In this document: piece by piece, positions 1 through 12,051 of the stretch | Layout of the letters: each line of letters starts with the position of its first letter | Numbering within the stretch: the first letter of the stretch is position 1 | NCBI RefSeq assembly: GCF_003112515.1 | Contig: NZ_BEVZ01000002.1 | Location: 1,426,001 to 1,490,000, forward strand | DNA from: Streptomyces fragilis | GTDB lineage: Bacteria; Actinomycetota; Actinomycetes; Streptomycetales; Streptomycetaceae | DNA: 64,000 bases | Direction of reading: 5' to 3' | Translations under genes and position numbers: made by a program | The notes under the pieces: model-generated | Database searches by the model: none | The model's input: the letters and a program-made list of their open reading frames with translations, nothing else | What the model was told of the DNA's origin: nothing

Positions 1-3000
1 ACTTCGCGGACGCCCTGCGCACCGGCACGGACGCCGCCTGGAACCTGCACGAACTGACCCTGGGCGGCGCCCTGACCACCTTCACCCTGCTCGCCCCCGA
101 CCCCTCGGCCGCCCTCGGCGGCACCGGGCAGGCGGCACGGGCCGCCCTCGGCGCGTACCAGGACGCCCTCGCCCAGCACCGCAGGGCCCTCGGCCTGCCG
201 GCGGTGTCCCTCGCCTGGGGACCCCGCGAGGACGGACCGGCACAGCAGCCGTCCGGGCTGGCGCCCTTCCCCGCCCGGAGGGTGGGGGAGCTCCTCGGCC
301 TCGCCCTGCGCTCCCAGCGGCACGGCGTGCTCCTCGCCGCACGCCTGGACCGGACCGCGTCCGAGGAACGCGCCGCGGCGGGACTGCTGCCGCCGGTGCT
401 GCGTTCCGTGGTGCGCACGGTCAGGGCGGCCACCGCCGGCACCGGCTCCACGCCCGGCACGCTCGCGTCCACCCTCACCGGGCTGCCCGAGGCCGACCGG
501 CGACGCCTGGTGCTGGACCTGATCCGCGACCAGGTCGCGGGAGTGCTCGGGCACTCGGCGCGTGACGGCATCGACACCGCGCGGGCGTTCAAGGACCTGG
601 GCTTCGACTCGCTCACCGCCGTCGAACTGCGCAACCGGCTCAACGCGGCGACCGGCCTCAAGCTGCCCAGCACCCTCCTGTTCGACCACCCGTCACCCGA
701 GGCGCTGGCCGCCCACCTGCTGGCCGAACTGGTCGGGACCGCCGCCGGACCCGCGAACCCGGGGCGCTCCGGCGCGACGTACGACGGCGAGCCGATCGCG
801 ATCGTCGCGATGGCCTGCCGCTACCCCGGCGGGATCACCTCGCCGGAAGACCTGTGGCAGGTGGTCGTCTCCGAGAGCGACGTCATCTCGCCGTTCCCCG
901 ACGACCGTGGCTGGGACCTGGACCGGCTGTTCCACCCCGACCCCGAGCACACCGGCACCTCCTACGCCCGCGAAGGCGGCTTCCTGCGGGACGCCGACCG
1001 GTTCGACCCCGGCTTCTTCGGGATCAGCCCCCGCGAGGCCACCAGCATGGACCCCCAGCAGCGGCTGCTGCTCGAGACCGCCTGGGAGGCGTTCGAAGGG
1101 GCGGGCATCGACCCGACCTCCCTGCACGGCTCCCGCACCGGCGTCTTCGCCGGCGTCGTCTACACCGACTACGGCTCACGGGTGAAGCTGCCCGCCGACA
1201 TGGAGGGCTACCTCGGCTTCGGCAGCGCGGGCAGCATCGCCTCCGGCCGGATCGCCTACACGCTGGGCCTGGAGGGACCGGCGGTGACCGTGGACACCGC
1301 CTGCTCGTCCTCGCTGGTCGCCCTGCACCTCGCCGTGCAGTCGCTGCGCCTCGGCGAGTGCGACCTCGCGCTCGCCGGCGGAGCGACCGTGCTGTCCCAC
1401 CCGGACATCTTCATCGGCTTCAGCCGGCAGCGCGGACTCGCCCGCGACGGCCGCTGCAAGGCGTTCGCCGCGGCCGCCGACGGCACCTCGTTCGGTGAGG
1501 GCGTGGGGCTGCTGCTCGTGGAGCGCCTCTCCGACGCCCGCCGCAACGGCCATCCGGTGCTCGCCCTGGTCCGCGGCACCGCGACCAACCAGGACGGCGC
1601 CAGCAACGGCCTCACCGCCCCCAACGGACCGTCCCAGCAACGCGTGATCGGGCAGGCGCTCGCGGACGCCGGGCTCACCCCCGCCGACGTGGACGCCATG
1701 GAGGCGCACGGGACGGGGACCACGCTCGGCGATCCGATCGAGGCGCAGGCGGTGATCGCCGCCTACGGCCAGGACCGGCCGGCGGAGCGGCCGCTGTGGC
1801 TGGGATCGCTGAAGTCGAACATCGGTCACACCCAGGCCGCGGCCGGTGTCGGCGGTGTGATCAAGATGGTGCAGGCGATGCGGCACGGACTGCTGCCGCG
1901 GACCCTGCACGTCGACGAGCCGACCCCGCACGTCGACTGGTCGGCCGGGGCCGTGGAACTGCTCACCGAGCCGCGCGAGTGGGCCCCCGACGGCCGTCCG
2001 CGCCGGGCCGGTGTCTCGGGCTTCGGGATGAGCGGCACGAACGCGCACGTGGTCCTGGAGGAGGCGCCCGAGCTGGAGCCCGCCGGGGACGAGAGGGCGG
2101 CCGGTGCGCCGTCCGGCGGTGCGGTCGTGCCCTGGCTGCTGTCCGGGCACACCGGGCAGGCGCTGCGGGAGCGGGCCGGTGGACTGCTGGAGTACCTGGA
2201 GGCGCATTCGGACGCGGACCTGGACGCGGTGGCGAAGGTCCTCGCGGACGGCAGGGCGCACCTGGACCACCGCGCCGTCGTCGCGACCGGGGACGACGAC
2301 GGCCTCAAGGAGGCGCTGGCGGCGCTGGCCGCCGGGACGGCGCACTCCGGCCTCGTGCAGGGCACTGTCCGTCCGCTCGGCAGGACGGTGTTCGTCTTCC
2401 CGGGCCAGGGCTCGCAGTGGGACGGCATGGCGGCCCAACTCCTGGAAGCCTCACCGGTGTTCGCCGAGCACGTCGCGGCCACGGCACGGGCCCTGGAGCC
2501 GTACACGGGATGGAACCTTCTCGACGTGCTGACCGGGGTGCCCGGCGCTCCTCCCGCCGACCGGGTGGACGTGGTGCAGCCCGCGCTGTTCGCGGTGATG
2601 ACCGCTCTGGCCGAGCTGTGGCGGCACCACGGTGTGCGTCCGGACGCGGTCGTCGGCCACTCGCAGGGCGAGATCGCCGCCGCCTACGTGGCCGGGGCGC
2701 TGAGTCTGGAGGACGCCGCGAAGGTGGTGGCGCTGCGCTCCAAGGCCCTGCTGCGGCTCGCCGGAACCGGCGGCATGGCGTCGGTGCCGCTGCCGGCCGA
2801 CCGTACCGCCGCCCTGCTCGCCGCCTACGACGACCTCCACATCGCCGCCCACAACGGGCCGGGCACCACGGTCGTCGCCGGAAACGCCGACGAACTCGCC
2901 CGCCTGGTGGCCGCACTCGAGGAGCAGAACGTCCAGGCGCGCACCATCCCCGTCGACTACGCCTCCCACACCCCGCACGTCCGCCCGCTCAGGGACACCC

Positions 3001-6000
3001 TGCTCGACGTCCTCGACGGCATCACCCCCCGGGAGGCCGGCCTCGCGTTCTACTCCACGCTCACCGGCGGCCGGATCGACACGACGGAGCTGACGCCCGA
3101 GTACTGGTTCGAGAACCTGGCCAACCCCGTCCTGCTGCACCCCGCGCTCGAGGCGCTGGCGGCCGACGGCCACACCACGTACGTCGAGTCCAGCCCCCAC
3201 CCCGTCCTGCTCACCCCCCTCACCGACGCCACCGACGACGCCACCGCGGTGGTCACCGGGACGCTGCGCCGCCACCACGGCTCGCTCACCCGCTTCCACC
3301 AGTCCCTGGCCCACCTGCACACCCACGGTCACCCCACCGACTGGCACGTCCCCACCCCCGCCACCGAGCCCCCGACCGACCTCCCCACCTACCCCTTCCA
3401 GCACGACCGTTACTGGCTGGAGGGCCCCGCCGCGCACACCGACGCGGGACACCTCGGACTGGACGCGACGGAGCACCCCGTCCTGTCGACGGTGACCGCG
3501 CTCGCGGAGACGGACACCGTCGTGCTCAGCGGCCGGCTGTCCACGCGGTCGCTCGGCTGGCTCGCCGACCACGCCGTCGGCGACGCCGTGCTGCTGCCGG
3601 GCACCGCGCTGCTGGAATTCGCCGTGCAGGCGGCGCAGGCGGCCGGCGGCAACCGCGTCGACGAACTCACTCTGGAAGCACCGCTGTTGCTGCCCGAGCA
3701 GGGCGCGGTGCGGGTGCAGGTGACGGTCGAGGCCGCCGACGCGGACGGCGGACGCCGGGTCGCCGTGCACTCCCGGCCCGACGAGGAAGGCCAGGACACG
3801 GCGTGGACGCGACACGCGACGGGCACGGTGGACCCGGTGGCCCGGCCGGTGCCGTCCGCCGGGTGGGCCGTCTCCTGGCCGCCCGCCGACGCCGAGCCGC
3901 TGGAGGTGAGCGACCTCTACGACCGGCTGGCGGAGCTGGGCTACGCGTACGGGCCCGCCTTCCGGAACCTCACCGCCGCCTGGCGGTCCGGCGACACGGT
4001 GTACGCGGAGGTGGCGCTCGACGGCCGGTACCACGACGAGGCCGCCCGGTTCGCGCTCCATCCCGCGCTGCTCGACTCGGCGCTGCACACCATGGCCCTG
4101 GGCGACTTCCTCGGCGAGGGCGTGCGGCTGCCGTTCAGCTGGAGCGGAGTGGGCCTGGCGGCCGCCGGGGCGACGGCCCTGCGGGTCGCGGTGGCCCCCG
4201 GGCCCGACGGAACCGACTCCGTGCGGCTGTCCGTGGCCGACCCGGCCGGCGCCGTCGTCGCCGTCGCCGAGTCGCTGGTGCTGCGGCCCGCCGCCCCGGA
4301 GCACCTGCCGTCCGCGGGACGCGCGCCCGGGGCCGGCCGGTCGCTGTACGAGCTGGACTGGAGCGAACTGCCCCTCCCCGGGTCCGGCGAGGAGGCGGCC
4401 GGGACGGCGTTCGAGGTGCTGGACGCCCCCGTCACGCAGGGGGGAGCCGTACCGGAGGCCGTCGCCGGCTCGGTGAACGCGCTGCTCACCCGGTTGCGGG
4501 AGGCGCTCGCCGGGCAGGACGCGGACGGTGAGGCGGACGGGGCGGAGCGGCCCGTCGTGGTCGTCACCCGCAGGGCCGTCGCCGCCGCCCCGGGCGACCC
4601 CGTGGACCTGACGGCCGCGCCGCTGTGGGGCCTGGTCAGGTCCGCCGCCACGGAGCACCCGGGACGCGTCGCCGTCGTCGACACCGACGACACGCCCGCC
4701 TCCCGGCAGGTCCTGGCCGCCGCCGTCGCCACGGGCGAACCCCAACTCGCCCTGCGCGACGGGCGCGTCCTGGTGCCGCGGCTGGTGTCCGCCGGGACCG
4801 GGGAGAGCGTCGCGCTGCCCGGGGACGGCGCCACCTGGCGGCTGGAGACGCCCGGGGGATCCCCGGACGACCTGCGGGCCGTACCGCAGCCCGCGGCCCG
4901 CGAACCCCTTGCCGCGGGGCAGGTGCGCGTCGCGGTGCGGGCGGCCGGGCTCAACTTCCGTGACGTCCTGCGCGTCCTGGGCATGGTGCCGGGGGAGGAG
5001 CCGCTGGGCACCGAGGCGGCCGGGACCGTGCTGGAGACCGGTCCCGGCGTCGAGGGACTGGCCGTCGGCGACCGGGTGTTCGGCCTGGTGCAGGGGGCGG
5101 CCGGCCCGGTGGCCGTGGCGGACCGGCGGCTGCTCGCGCGCATCCCGGACGGCTGGTCCTACGCGACGGCGGCGGCGGTGCCGGCCGTGTTCACCACCGC
5201 CCACCACGGCCTCGTCGAACTCGCCCGGCTCCGCCCCGGCGAACGGGTGCTGATCCACTCGGCGGCCGGCGGCGTGGGCCTCGCGGCGCTGCAGATCGCC
5301 CGGCACCTGGGCGCCGAGGTGTTCGGCACCGCGAGCCCCGCCAAGTGGGGCGCGCTGCGCGCGCTCGGGCTGGACGACGCCCACCTGGCGTCCTCCCGCA
5401 CGACGGACTTCGAGGACCGGGTGCGCGCCGCCACCGACGGCCGCGGTGTCGACGTCGTGCTCAACTCCCTGACCGGCGAGTTCGTCGACGCGTCGCTGCG
5501 CCTGCTGTCGGGCGGCGGACGCTTCGTGGAGATGGGCATCGCCGATCTGCGCGACCAGGACGCCGTCGACGCCGTCCGGCCGGGCGTCGCCTACCAGCCG
5601 TTCGAGCTCCTCGACATGGACCCGGCGAAGGTCGGCGCCTCGCTGGCCGCCGTGCTCGCCCTCTTCGAGCGGGGCGAGCTGACGCCGCTGCCGGTGGCGA
5701 GCTGGGACGTCCGCCGGGCGCCCGCCGCCTTCCGGTACTTCTCCCAGGCGCGGCAGGTGGGCAAGGTCGTCCTGACCGTCCCGCCCGCGGTCGGCGCCCC
5801 GGAGGACGCCGGGACGGTGCTCGTCACCGGGGGCACCGGCACCCTGGGCGCGGCGCTCGCCCGGCACCTGGTGCGCGAGCACGGGGTGCGCAGCCTGCTG
5901 CTCACCGGTCGGCGCGGGCCCGAGGCGCCCGGCGCCGCCGAACTCGCCGCCGAACTCACCGAGGCGGGCGCCGGGGTGCGGATCGAGGCATGCGACGCCG

Positions 6001-7127
6001 CCGACCGGGACGCGCTGGCCCGGCTGCTGGCCTCGGTGGATCCCGACCGGCCGCTGACCGGCGTCGTGCACGCCGCGGGCGTCCTCGACGACGGCGTCCT
6101 GTCCTCGCTGACCGCGGAGAAGGTCGCCGCCGTGCTGAGGCCCAAGGTCGACGCGGCCTGGAACCTCCACGAGCTGACGCGGGAGGCGGACCTGTCGTGG
6201 TTCGTCCTCTTCTCCTCGGCCTCCGGCCTCCTCGGCGGGGCGGGACAGGCCAACTACGCGGCCGCCAACGTGTTCCTGGACGCGCTGGCCGAGCACCGGC
6301 GCCGCCGGGGCCTGCCCGCGCAGTCGCTGGCCTGGGGCATGTGGGAGGCGGCGAGCGGGATGACCGGACACCTGGCGGAGGCCGACCGGGCCAGGATCGC
6401 CCGCGGCGGGCTCGTCCCGATGACGGTCGAGGACGGCATGGCCCTGTTCGACGCCGCGCTGGAGGACGGCCGCCCGCTGCTCGTGCCCGCGCCGCTGGAC
6501 GGGGCGGCACTGCGGTCGGGCGCCGTCGCCGGCGGAGTGCCGGCCGTCCTGCGGTCGCTGGTCCGCACGCCCGTGGTGCGGCGGGCGGCCCAGGCCGCCC
6601 CCGCCTCGTCGGCCGGTCTCGCCGAACGGCTGTCGGCCCTGCGCGGCCCGGAGCGGGAGCGGGCGGTGCTCGCCCTGGTGCGCGAGCAGGTCTCGGCGAC
6701 CCTCGGCCACACCACGGCGGACGGCATCGAGGCCGACCGGGCGTTCAAGGAGATCGGCTTCGACTCCCTGACCTCCGTGGAACTGCGCAACCGGATCGGC
6801 GCGGCCACCGGGCTGAGGCTGCCCACCACGCTGGTCTTCGAGCACCCGACGCCCGCGGCGCTCGCCGGGCACCTCGTCGGCCTGCTCGCACCGGAGGACC
6901 CGGTGGCCGACCTGGACCGGCTGCTCGCCTCCGTCACCGTCGGGGGGCCCGACTTCCCGCGTCTCCGGGAGCGGCTGCGGGCGGCCCTGTGGCTCTGGGA
7001 CGAGGAGGCCGGGCGGCAGGACACCCCGCCCGCCGGCACCGCCGGAGCAGCCGACGACCAGGACCTCTCCGACGCCGACGACGAGGAGCTGTTCCGCGCG
7101 CTCGACGAGGAGTTCGACGCCAGCTGA
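1..7127 (+). CDS. Type I modular PKS, 5'-partial: (KR0)-ACP / KS-AT-DH-ER-KR-ACP
   Basis: The reading frame is open from base 3, so the true start lies upstream. Order: C-terminal part of a ketoreductase (3-360), ACP with GFDS serine (about 505-720), KS (787-2055; Cys in TACSSS, His in EAHGTGT and NIGHTQ), AT (2385-3300), DH (about 3470-4290), ER (4840-5780), KR (5810-6500), ACP (6650-6880), acidic C-terminal docking tail ([12 protein letters not shown]). AT has GHSQG, VDVVQ and YASH, the methylmalonyl-CoA signature. DH keeps its His ([11 protein letters not shown]) and LLDSALH aspartate, but the usual Gly of HxxxGxxxxP is Asp. ER has GMVPG, with Val where 2S-type ERs carry Tyr. KR has GTGTLG, an LDD (B-type) motif and Ser/Tyr. 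The complete module should add a fully reduced methyl-branched unit. The leading KR fragment lacks Ser, Tyr and Asn and is probably dead. Confidence 0.96.
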   Translation, partial: FADALRTGTDAAWNLHELTLGGALTTFTLLAPDPSAALGGTGQAARAALGAYQDALAQHRRALGLPAVSLAWGPREDGPAQQPSGLAPFPARRVGELLGLALRSQRHGVLLAARLDRTASEERAAAGLLPPVLRSVVRTVRAATAGTGSTPGTLASTLTGLPEADRRRLVLDLIRDQVAGVLGHSARDGIDTARAFKDLGFDSLTAVELRNRLNAATGLKLPSTLLFDHPSPEALAAHLLAELVGTAAGPANPGRSGATYDGEPIAIVAMACRYPGGITSPEDLWQVVVSESDVISPFPDDRGWDLDRLFHPDPEHTGTSYAREGGFLRDADRFDPGFFGISPREATSMDPQQRLLLETAWEAFEGAGIDPTSLHGSRTGVFAGVVYTDYGSRVKLPADMEGYLGFGSAGSIASGRIAYTLGLEGPAVTVDTACSSSLVALHLAVQSLRLGECDLALAGGATVLSHPDIFIGFSRQRGLARDGRCKAFAAAADGTSFGEGVGLLLVERLSDARRNGHPVLALVRGTATNQDGASNGLTAPNGPSQQRVIGQALADAGLTPADVDAMEAHGTGTTLGDPIEAQAVIAAYGQDRPAERPLWLGSLKSNIGHTQAAAGVGGVIKMVQAMRHGLLPRTLHVDEPTPHVDWSAGAVELLTEPREWAPDGRPRRAGVSGFGMSGTNAHVVLEEAPELEPAGDERAAGAPSGGAVVPWLLSGHTGQALRERAGGLLEYLEAHSDADLDAVAKVLADGRAHLDHRAVVATGDDDGLKEALAALAAGTAHSGLVQGTVRPLGRTVFVFPGQGSQWDGMAAQLLEASPVFAEHVAATARALEPYTGWNLLDVLTGVPGAPPADRVDVVQPALFAVMTALAELWRHHGVRPDAVVGHSQGEIAAAYVAGALSLEDAAKVVALRSKALLRLAGTGGMASVPLPADRTAALLAAYDDLHIAAHNGPGTTVVAGNADELARLVAALEEQNVQARTIPVDYASHTPHVRPLRDTLLDVLDGITPREAGLAFYSTLTGGRIDTTELTPEYWFENLANPVLLHPALEALAADGHTTYVESSPHPVLLTPLTDATDDATAVVTGTLRRHHGSLTRFHQSLAHLHTHGHPTDWHVPTPATEPPTDLPTYPFQHDRYWLEGPAAHTDAGHLGLDATEHPVLSTVTALAETDTVVLSGRLSTRSLGWLADHAVGDAVLLPGTALLEFAVQAAQAAGGNRVDELTLEAPLLLPEQGAVRVQVTVEAADADGGRRVAVHSRPDEEGQDTAWTRHATGTVDPVARPVPSAGWAVSWPPADAEPLEVSDLYDRLAELGYAYGPAFRNLTAAWRSGDTVYAEVALDGRYHDEAARFALHPALLDSALHTMALGDFLGEGVRLPFSWSGVGLAAAGATALRVAVAPGPDGTDSVRLSVADPAGAVVAVAESLVLRPAAPEHLPSAGRAPGAGRSLYELDWSELPLPGSGEEAAGTAFEVLDAPVTQGGAVPEAVAGSVNALLTRLREALAGQDADGEADGAERPVVVVTRRAVAAAPGDPVDLTAAPLWGLVRSAATEHPGRVAVVDTDDTPASRQVLAAAVATGEPQLALRDGRVLVPRLVSAGTGESVALPGDGATWRLETPGGSPDDLRAVPQPAAREPLAAGQVRVAVRAAGLNFRDVLRVLGMVPGEEPLGTEAAGTVLETGPGVEGLAVGDRVFGLVQGAAGPVAVADRRLLARIPDGWSYATAAAVPAVFTTAHHGLVELARLRPGERVLIHSAAGGVGLAALQIARHLGAEVFGTASPAKWGALRALGLDDAHLASSRTTDFEDRVRAATDGRGVDVVLNSLTGEFVDASLRLLSGGGRFVEMGIADLRDQDAVDAVRPGVAYQPFELLDMDPAKVGASLAAVLALFERGELTPLPVASWDVRRAPAAFRYFSQARQVGKVVLTVPPAVGAPEDAGTVLVTGGTGTLGAALARHLVREHGVRSLLLTGRRGPEAPGAAELAAELTEAGAGVRIEACDAADRDALARLLASVDPDRPLTGVVHAAGVLDDGVLSSLTAEKVAAVLRPKVDAAWNLHELTREADLSWFVLFSSASGLLGGAGQANYAAANVFLDALAEHRRRRGLPAQSLAWGMWEAASGMTGHLAEADRARIARGGLVPMTVEDGMALFDAALEDGRPLLVPAPLDGAALRSGAVAGGVPAVLRSLVRTPVVRRAAQAAPASSAGLAERLSALRGPERERAVLALVREQVSATLGHTTADGIEADRAFKEIGFDSLTSVELRNRIGAATGLRLPTTLVFEHPTPAALAGHLVGLLAPEDPVADLDRLLASVTVGGPDFPRLRERLRAALWLWDEEAGRQDTPPAGTAGAADDQDLSDADDEELFRALDEEFDAS

Positions 7128-7198
7128 CGCCGACGGCCGCGCGCCCCGTGACCCGCGGGCGCGCGGCCGTGGACGACCGAGAAGAGAGTGCTACTGCG

Positions 7199-10100
7199 AT
7201 GAGCGACAGCGACACCGCCACCGGCAACGAGGAGAAGCTGCGGGACTACCTGCGGCGGGCGACGGCCGATCTCAAGCAGGCCCGCCGCCGGGTGAGGGAA
7301 CTGGAGGAGAAGGAACACGAACCGGTCGCCATCGTGGCCATGGCCTGCCGCTTCCCCGGCGGCGTCCGCTCGCCCGAGGACCTGTGGGACCTCGTGTCGA
7401 AGGAGCGGGACGCCGTGTCCGGGCTCCCCGAGGACCGCGGCTGGGACACCGAGGCGCTCTACGACCCCGACCCCGACCGGGCCGGGACCGCCTACACCCG
7501 CGAAGGCGGCTTCCTGCACGACGCCGCCGGGTTCGACGCCGCGTTCTTCGGCATGGGCCCGCGCGAGGCCGTCGCCACCGACCCCCAGCAGCGACTGCTG
7601 CTGGAAGTGGCCTGGGAGACCTTCGAACGCGCCGGCATCGCGCCGGACACGCTGCGCGGCACCCGCACAGGCGTGTACGCGGGCGTGGTCTCCCAGGCCT
7701 ACGTGCCGCCCGCCGGCCGGGTGCCCGCCGGGTACGAGGGGCACCTGATGACCGGCAACGCGACCAGCGTCGCCTCCGGGCGGATCGCCTACCACCTGGG
7801 GCTGGAGGGGCCCGCCGTCACCCTCGACACGGCGTGCTCGTCGTCGCTGGTGGCGATGCACCTGGCGGCCCAGGCGCTGCGCCGCGGAGAGTGCGACCTG
7901 GCGCTCGCGGGCGGCGTCACGGTGATGGCGACGCCGCTCCTGCTGGTGGAGTTCAGCCGCCAGCGGGGCCTCTCGCCGGACGCCCGGTGCAAGGCGTTCT
8001 CCGCGGCCGCCGACGGCACGGGCTTCGCCGAGGGCGTGGGCACGGTCCTGCTGGAGCGGCTGTCCGACGCGCGCCGGCGCGGTCACCGCGTCCTCGCCGT
8101 GCTGCGCGGCTCCGCGGTCAACCAGGACGGCGCGAGCAACGGGCTCACCGCGCCGAACGGCCCCACCCAGGAACGGGTCGTCGCCCAGGCGCTGGCCGAC
8201 GCCCGGCTGGCGCCGCAGCAGATCGACCTGGTCGAGGCGCACGGCACCGGCACCCGGCTCGGCGACCCCATCGAGGCGCGGGCGCTCATCGCGGCCTACG
8301 GGCAGGGCCGGCCGGAGGGCCGGCCGCTGTACGTGGGCTCCCTCAAGTCCAACATCGGGCACACCCAGGCCGCGGCGGGCGTCGCCGGCGTGATCAAGGC
8401 CGTGCTGGCGATCCAGCACCGGGTGATGCCCCGCAGCCTCCACATCGACGAGCCCACCGAGCACGTCGACTGGTCCGCCGGCGCGGTCGAGCCGCTCACC
8501 GCGACGATCCCCTGGCCCGACCGGGGCCGCCCGCGCCGGGCCGGGGTGTCGTCGTTCGGCATCAGCGGGACCAACGCCCACGTCATCCTCGAACAGGCCC
8601 CGACCGACGAGCCGCCGGCGCGGGACACCCCGTCCGGCGGGCAGGAGGAACCGGCGGGGGAGCCGCTCGCTCCCTGGGTGCTGTCCGCGCGGACCGAGGG
8701 CGCCCTGCGCGCCCAGGCGGAACGGCTCGCCGCACACCTGACCCGGACGCCGCAGGCCGACGCCGGCGACGTGGGCCGGACACTGGCGCTGGGGCGGGCC
8801 TCCCTGCGGCACCGCGCGGTCGTCCTGCCGGGCACGGCGCGGGAGCGGCTCGCGGCGCTGCGGGCGCTCGCGGAAGGCCGCCCCGACCCCAGGGCCGTGT
8901 CCGGAACCGCGGCCGAACGGCTCGCCACGGCCCACCTGTTCACCGGGCAGGGCAGCGGGCGGCCCGGCATGGGGCGCGAACTGTACGCGACACGGCCGGT
9001 GTTCCGGCAGGCGGTGGACGAGCTGTGCGAGGCCTTCGCCCCGCACCTGGACCGCCCGCTCCTGCCGCTGCTCCTGGCCGGCCCGGACGATCCCGCGGCT
9101 ACGCTGCTGGAGCGCACCGAGTACGCCCAGCCCGCCTTGTTCACCCTGGAGCTGGCGCTGTACCGGCTGCTGCGGCGGCTGCTGCCGGAACCCGACTTCC
9201 TCGCCGGTCACTCCCTCGGCGGGATCACCGCCGTCGCCGCCTCGGGCGCGCTGTCCCCCGAGGACGCCTGCGCCCTGGTCGCCGCCCGCGGCCGGCTGAT
9301 GGGCGCGGGTCCGCGGCACGGTGCGATGGCGGCGTGCGAGGCGTCCGAGGAGGAGGTGCGCGAGGTGCTGGCCGGGTACCCCGGCACGGCCGACGTCGCC
9401 GCGGTCAACGGCCCGAGGGCGACCGTGGTCTCGGGGGACGCCGAGGCGGTCGAGGAGATCGCGCGGGTGTTCGCCGAACGGGGGCGCCGCACCCGCCGGC
9501 TGCGGGTCTCCCACGCCTTCCACTCGGCCCACATGGACGCCGCCGTGGAACCGCTGCGCGCGGTGGCCGCCACCCTGCGGGTGGGCGACCCGGCCGTCCC
9601 GGTGATCTCCGACCTGACCGGGCGGCCGCTCACCGGCGAGGAGTTGCGCGACCCCGGTCACTGGGGACGACAGGTGCGCTCACCCGTGCGGTTCGCCGCG
9701 GCCGTCGCCGCGCTGCACGACGCCGGCGTGACCGCCTTCGTCGAGGTGGGGCCCGACGCGGTGCTCTCGGCGCTCGTCGAGCCCTGCCTGCCGCCCGGCG
9801 CCGCACCGCTCGTCGTCCCCGCGATGGTGCGGGACCGGTCCGAGGAGGCCGCGCTCGCCGCCGCGCTGTCCCGGCTGCACGCCGCCGGCGGCCGCGTCGA
9901 CTGGGAGCACTGGTTCGGCGGTCCGCCCCGGCCCGGGGCGGACCTGCCGACGTACCCGTTCGAGCACCGGCGCTTCTGGTGGCCGGCGGAGGTGCTCGGC
10001 ACCGCCCACGCGGACGGCCCGGCGGGGCCCCACCGTGCGCCCGCCGCGGCCCCGATCGCGAAGGACGCCCCGGCCGCTCCCGCCGACGGCAACACGGCTG

Positions 10101-10492
10101 CTCCCGCCGACGGCGTCACAGCCACCCCCGCCGACGGCGTCACGGCCACCGCCGCGGACGGTGTCACGGTCACCGCCGGAGGCGCCGCGGATGGGGCTTC
10201 GGCGGCGGACGGGGTGGGGGAGGGTGCGCCGCCGGCCGGTGAGCGGCCGCAGGAGCCGATGCTGGACCTCGTCCTCGCGCACACTGCCGACGTGCTCGGC
10301 CACGACGCTCCGGAGCGGATCGGGCCGGAGGAGAAGTTCCTCGACATCGGTCTGTCGTCCTTCACGGCGCTGGAGGTGCGCAACCGGCTGTGCGAGGTGA
10401 CGGGACTGCTGCTGCCGCCCGTCCTGTTGTTCGACCACCCGACGCCGGCCGCGGTCGCCCGGTTCCTCGAGGAGGCCGCGGCCACGCCGTGA
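7199..10492 (+). CDS. Type I PKS, single module KS-AT(malonyl)-ACP, no thioesterase
   Basis: A 1097-residue protein starting at ATG 7199 (GAAGAGAG upstream). The frame is open far upstream, but the typical coiled-coil docking segment (residues 10-40, [16 protein letters not shown]) fixes this start and should dock onto the acidic tail of the preceding protein 71 bp upstream. KS spans about residues 41-465 with TACSSS, EAHGTGT and NIGHTQ intact. AT (about 578-880) carries GHSLG and HAFH, so malonyl-CoA is predicted. There is no KR, DH or ER, so the new beta-keto group should survive. A low-complexity Ala/Asp/Gly/Thr linker with repeated ADGVTAT blocks (about residues 955-1010) leads to an ACP whose serine sits in GLSSF, not GFDS. 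The protein ends there: no TE, reductase or condensation domain. It looks like the last chain-extension protein, so release must use an external enzyme or spontaneous cyclisation. Confidence 0.95.
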   Translation: MSDSDTATGNEEKLRDYLRRATADLKQARRRVRELEEKEHEPVAIVAMACRFPGGVRSPEDLWDLVSKERDAVSGLPEDRGWDTEALYDPDPDRAGTAYTREGGFLHDAAGFDAAFFGMGPREAVATDPQQRLLLEVAWETFERAGIAPDTLRGTRTGVYAGVVSQAYVPPAGRVPAGYEGHLMTGNATSVASGRIAYHLGLEGPAVTLDTACSSSLVAMHLAAQALRRGECDLALAGGVTVMATPLLLVEFSRQRGLSPDARCKAFSAAADGTGFAEGVGTVLLERLSDARRRGHRVLAVLRGSAVNQDGASNGLTAPNGPTQERVVAQALADARLAPQQIDLVEAHGTGTRLGDPIEARALIAAYGQGRPEGRPLYVGSLKSNIGHTQAAAGVAGVIKAVLAIQHRVMPRSLHIDEPTEHVDWSAGAVEPLTATIPWPDRGRPRRAGVSSFGISGTNAHVILEQAPTDEPPARDTPSGGQEEPAGEPLAPWVLSARTEGALRAQAERLAAHLTRTPQADAGDVGRTLALGRASLRHRAVVLPGTARERLAALRALAEGRPDPRAVSGTAAERLATAHLFTGQGSGRPGMGRELYATRPVFRQAVDELCEAFAPHLDRPLLPLLLAGPDDPAATLLERTEYAQPALFTLELALYRLLRRLLPEPDFLAGHSLGGITAVAASGALSPEDACALVAARGRLMGAGPRHGAMAACEASEEEVREVLAGYPGTADVAAVNGPRATVVSGDAEAVEEIARVFAERGRRTRRLRVSHAFHSAHMDAAVEPLRAVAATLRVGDPAVPVISDLTGRPLTGEELRDPGHWGRQVRSPVRFAAAVAALHDAGVTAFVEVGPDAVLSALVEPCLPPGAAPLVVPAMVRDRSEEAALAAALSRLHAAGGRVDWEHWFGGPPRPGADLPTYPFEHRRFWWPAEVLGTAHADGPAGPHRAPAAAPIAKDAPAAPADGNTAAPADGVTATPADGVTATAADGVTVTAGGAADGASAADGVGEGAPPAGERPQEPMLDLVLAHTADVLGHDAPERIGPEEKFLDIGLSSFTALEVRNRLCEVTGLLLPPVLLFDHPTPAAVARFLEEAAATP

Positions 10493-10496
10493 CACG

Positions 10497-10539
10497 ACGG
10501 GGGCGGCGGGACACGAACCTCGTGTCCCGCCGCCCCCGT
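10497..10539. terminator. Bidirectional terminator between PKS and P450
   Basis: Perfect 20-bp inverted repeat (10497-10516 and 10520-10539) around a 3-base loop, placed between the PKS stop (10492) and the convergent P450 stop (10557). No T-run, as is common in streptomycetes. Confidence 0.9.
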
Positions 10540-10556
10540 CCCGCCGCCCGGTGGTC

Positions 10557-11789
10557 TCACCAGTCGACGGGCAGCCGCCGCACCCCCTGCACCGACCCGC
10601 CGGCCTTGACGCCCAGCTCCTCCACCGGAGCGGCCAGCCGCAGGGTCGGTATCCGGGTGATCAACCGCCCCAGGGCGATCTCCACCTCGGCGCGGGCCAG
10701 GTTCTGGCCGATGCACTGGTGGACGCCGTACCCGAACGCCAGATGCCGGCGGGCGTCGCGGCCGACGTCCAGCACGTCGGGGTCGGGGAACACCTCGGCG
10801 GAGCGGTTGGCCGCGGCGTTCGGCAGGTAGACGCCCTCACCCTCGCGGATCAGCACACCCCCGACCTCGATGTCCGCGGCGGCCACCCGCTGCAGCTCGT
10901 CGGCGACCGACAGGAAGCGCAGCAGCTCCTCCACCGCGCCCGGCAGCAGGGCCGGGTCCTCGCGCAGCCGGGCCAGTTCCGCGGGATGCTCCAGGAGGGT
11001 CAGGATGCTCAGGCCGATCATGTTCGCGGTCGTCTCGTGCCCGGCGACCAGCAGGAACATGGCGATGGCGGAGAGATCGGCGCGGCTCAGCTCACCGGTG
11101 CGCACCCGGTCCTCGGCCAGCTCGTCGAGCAGCCCGCCCTTCCTCGCCCGGCTCTCGCTCCCCCTCAGCTTCGCGTCGGTCAACCGGTCGAAGTAGGCGA
11201 CCAGGGCGGCGCTCGCGGCGGCCGCCTGGTCGGCGGTGCCGGTCGCCAGCAGCATCCGCCGGGTCTGCTCCTCGAAGAACTCGTGGTCCTCGTACGGCAC
11301 TCCCAGCAGTTCGCAGATGACGGTGGACGGCACCGGCAGCGCGAACTCCCGCACCAGGTCGACGGGGCGGCTGCCGGACTTCGCCAGGACGGCGTCGATC
11401 CGCTCGTCGACGATCCGCCGGATGGAAGGCCGCAGGCCGTTCACCCGGCGCACGGTGAAACTGCCGATGAGCATGCGCCGCTGGACGTCGTGCTCGGGCG
11501 GGTCCATGCCCACCAGCGCGGTGAGCCGCGCCGCCGCCATGCGCGGGACGAGGACCGGGAAGTCCGGCCGCGACCGGTCCGAGGAGAGCCTGGGGTCGAC
11601 CAGCAGGCTGCGCGTCTCGGCGTGGCCGGTCACCACCCACACCTGCCGGCCGTCGTAGAGACGCACCCGGGACAGCGGTCCCTGCTCGGCGAGCCGGGCG
11701 TACCCGGCCGGAGGGTGGTAGGGACAGTCCCTCGACATCGGGAACGCCGGCAGGACGCCGCGCCCCCCGGCCAGTTCGTCGCCGCTCAT
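10557..11789 (-). CDS. Cytochrome P450, CYP105-like
   Basis: A 410-residue soluble class I bacterial P450. Visible landmarks: I-helix oxygen-activation motif AGHETT, K-helix ELLR (ExxR), and heme loop FGYGVHQCIGQNLAR with the proximal Cys. The heme-loop wording and length fit the CYP105 family, which typically hydroxylates secondary metabolites or xenobiotics. The gene converges on the PKS, so it may oxidise the polyketide, but this is inference from position only. No ferredoxin or ferredoxin reductase gene adjoins it, so electrons must come from elsewhere. ATG start at 11789 with GGGGAG four bases upstream. A 17-bp palindrome lies just upstream of the start and may be an operator. Confidence 0.93.
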   Translation of the reverse strand: MSGDELAGGRGVLPAFPMSRDCPYHPPAGYARLAEQGPLSRVRLYDGRQVWVVTGHAETRSLLVDPRLSSDRSRPDFPVLVPRMAAARLTALVGMDPPEHDVQRRMLIGSFTVRRVNGLRPSIRRIVDERIDAVLAKSGSRPVDLVREFALPVPSTVICELLGVPYEDHEFFEEQTRRMLLATGTADQAAAASAALVAYFDRLTDAKLRGSESRARKGGLLDELAEDRVRTGELSRADLSAIAMFLLVAGHETTANMIGLSILTLLEHPAELARLREDPALLPGAVEELLRFLSVADELQRVAAADIEVGGVLIREGEGVYLPNAAANRSAEVFPDPDVLDVGRDARRHLAFGYGVHQCIGQNLARAEVEIALGRLITRIPTLRLAAPVEELGVKAGGSVQGVRRLPVDW

Positions 11790-11810
11790 TCCGCTCCCCG
11801 AGAAGTCTCC

Positions 11811-11827
11811 GCGTCCCGCCGGGACGC
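11811..11827. promoter_or_regulatory. Palindrome upstream of P450 start, candidate operator
   Basis: GCGTCCCG-C-CGGGACGC: perfect 8-bp arms around one base, 22 bp upstream of the P450 start codon. It could bind a dimeric repressor or form an mRNA hairpin. No regulator gene lies next to it. Confidence 0.4.
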
Positions 11828-12051
11828 GCGGTCGAAGGAGCGGATCGTCCCGGCCGTCGGTTAAGCGGCGCTAAAGGCCCTGACACCGCGCGCGGCACGG
11901 TCCACCGGCCGCCGAGCCCGGCCCGCACGCCGCCCCGGGGGAGGGGCCGACCCCCGGCGTCGCCTGCCTCCGTGCCGTCAGGAGGCCCCTTGTACGGGCC
12001 CGTTCGGGTGTGCTCTTGTGGTGCTCTTCGCCGACGACGGGGGGACGAGAG

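Noticed and set aside
2451..6872. 1473-codon open frame on the minus strand
   Set aside because: It is antisense to the PKS, with low-complexity Gly/Arg/Gln-rich sequence and no domain. It is a by-product of high GC content.
5345..7198. Upstream extension of the second PKS frame
   Set aside because: It is out of frame within the first PKS gene, while the docking domain and RBS fix the start at 7199.
6254..9661. 1135-codon minus-strand frame across both PKS genes
   Set aside because: It crosses the real gene boundary and has no family motif; the plus strand fully explains the region.
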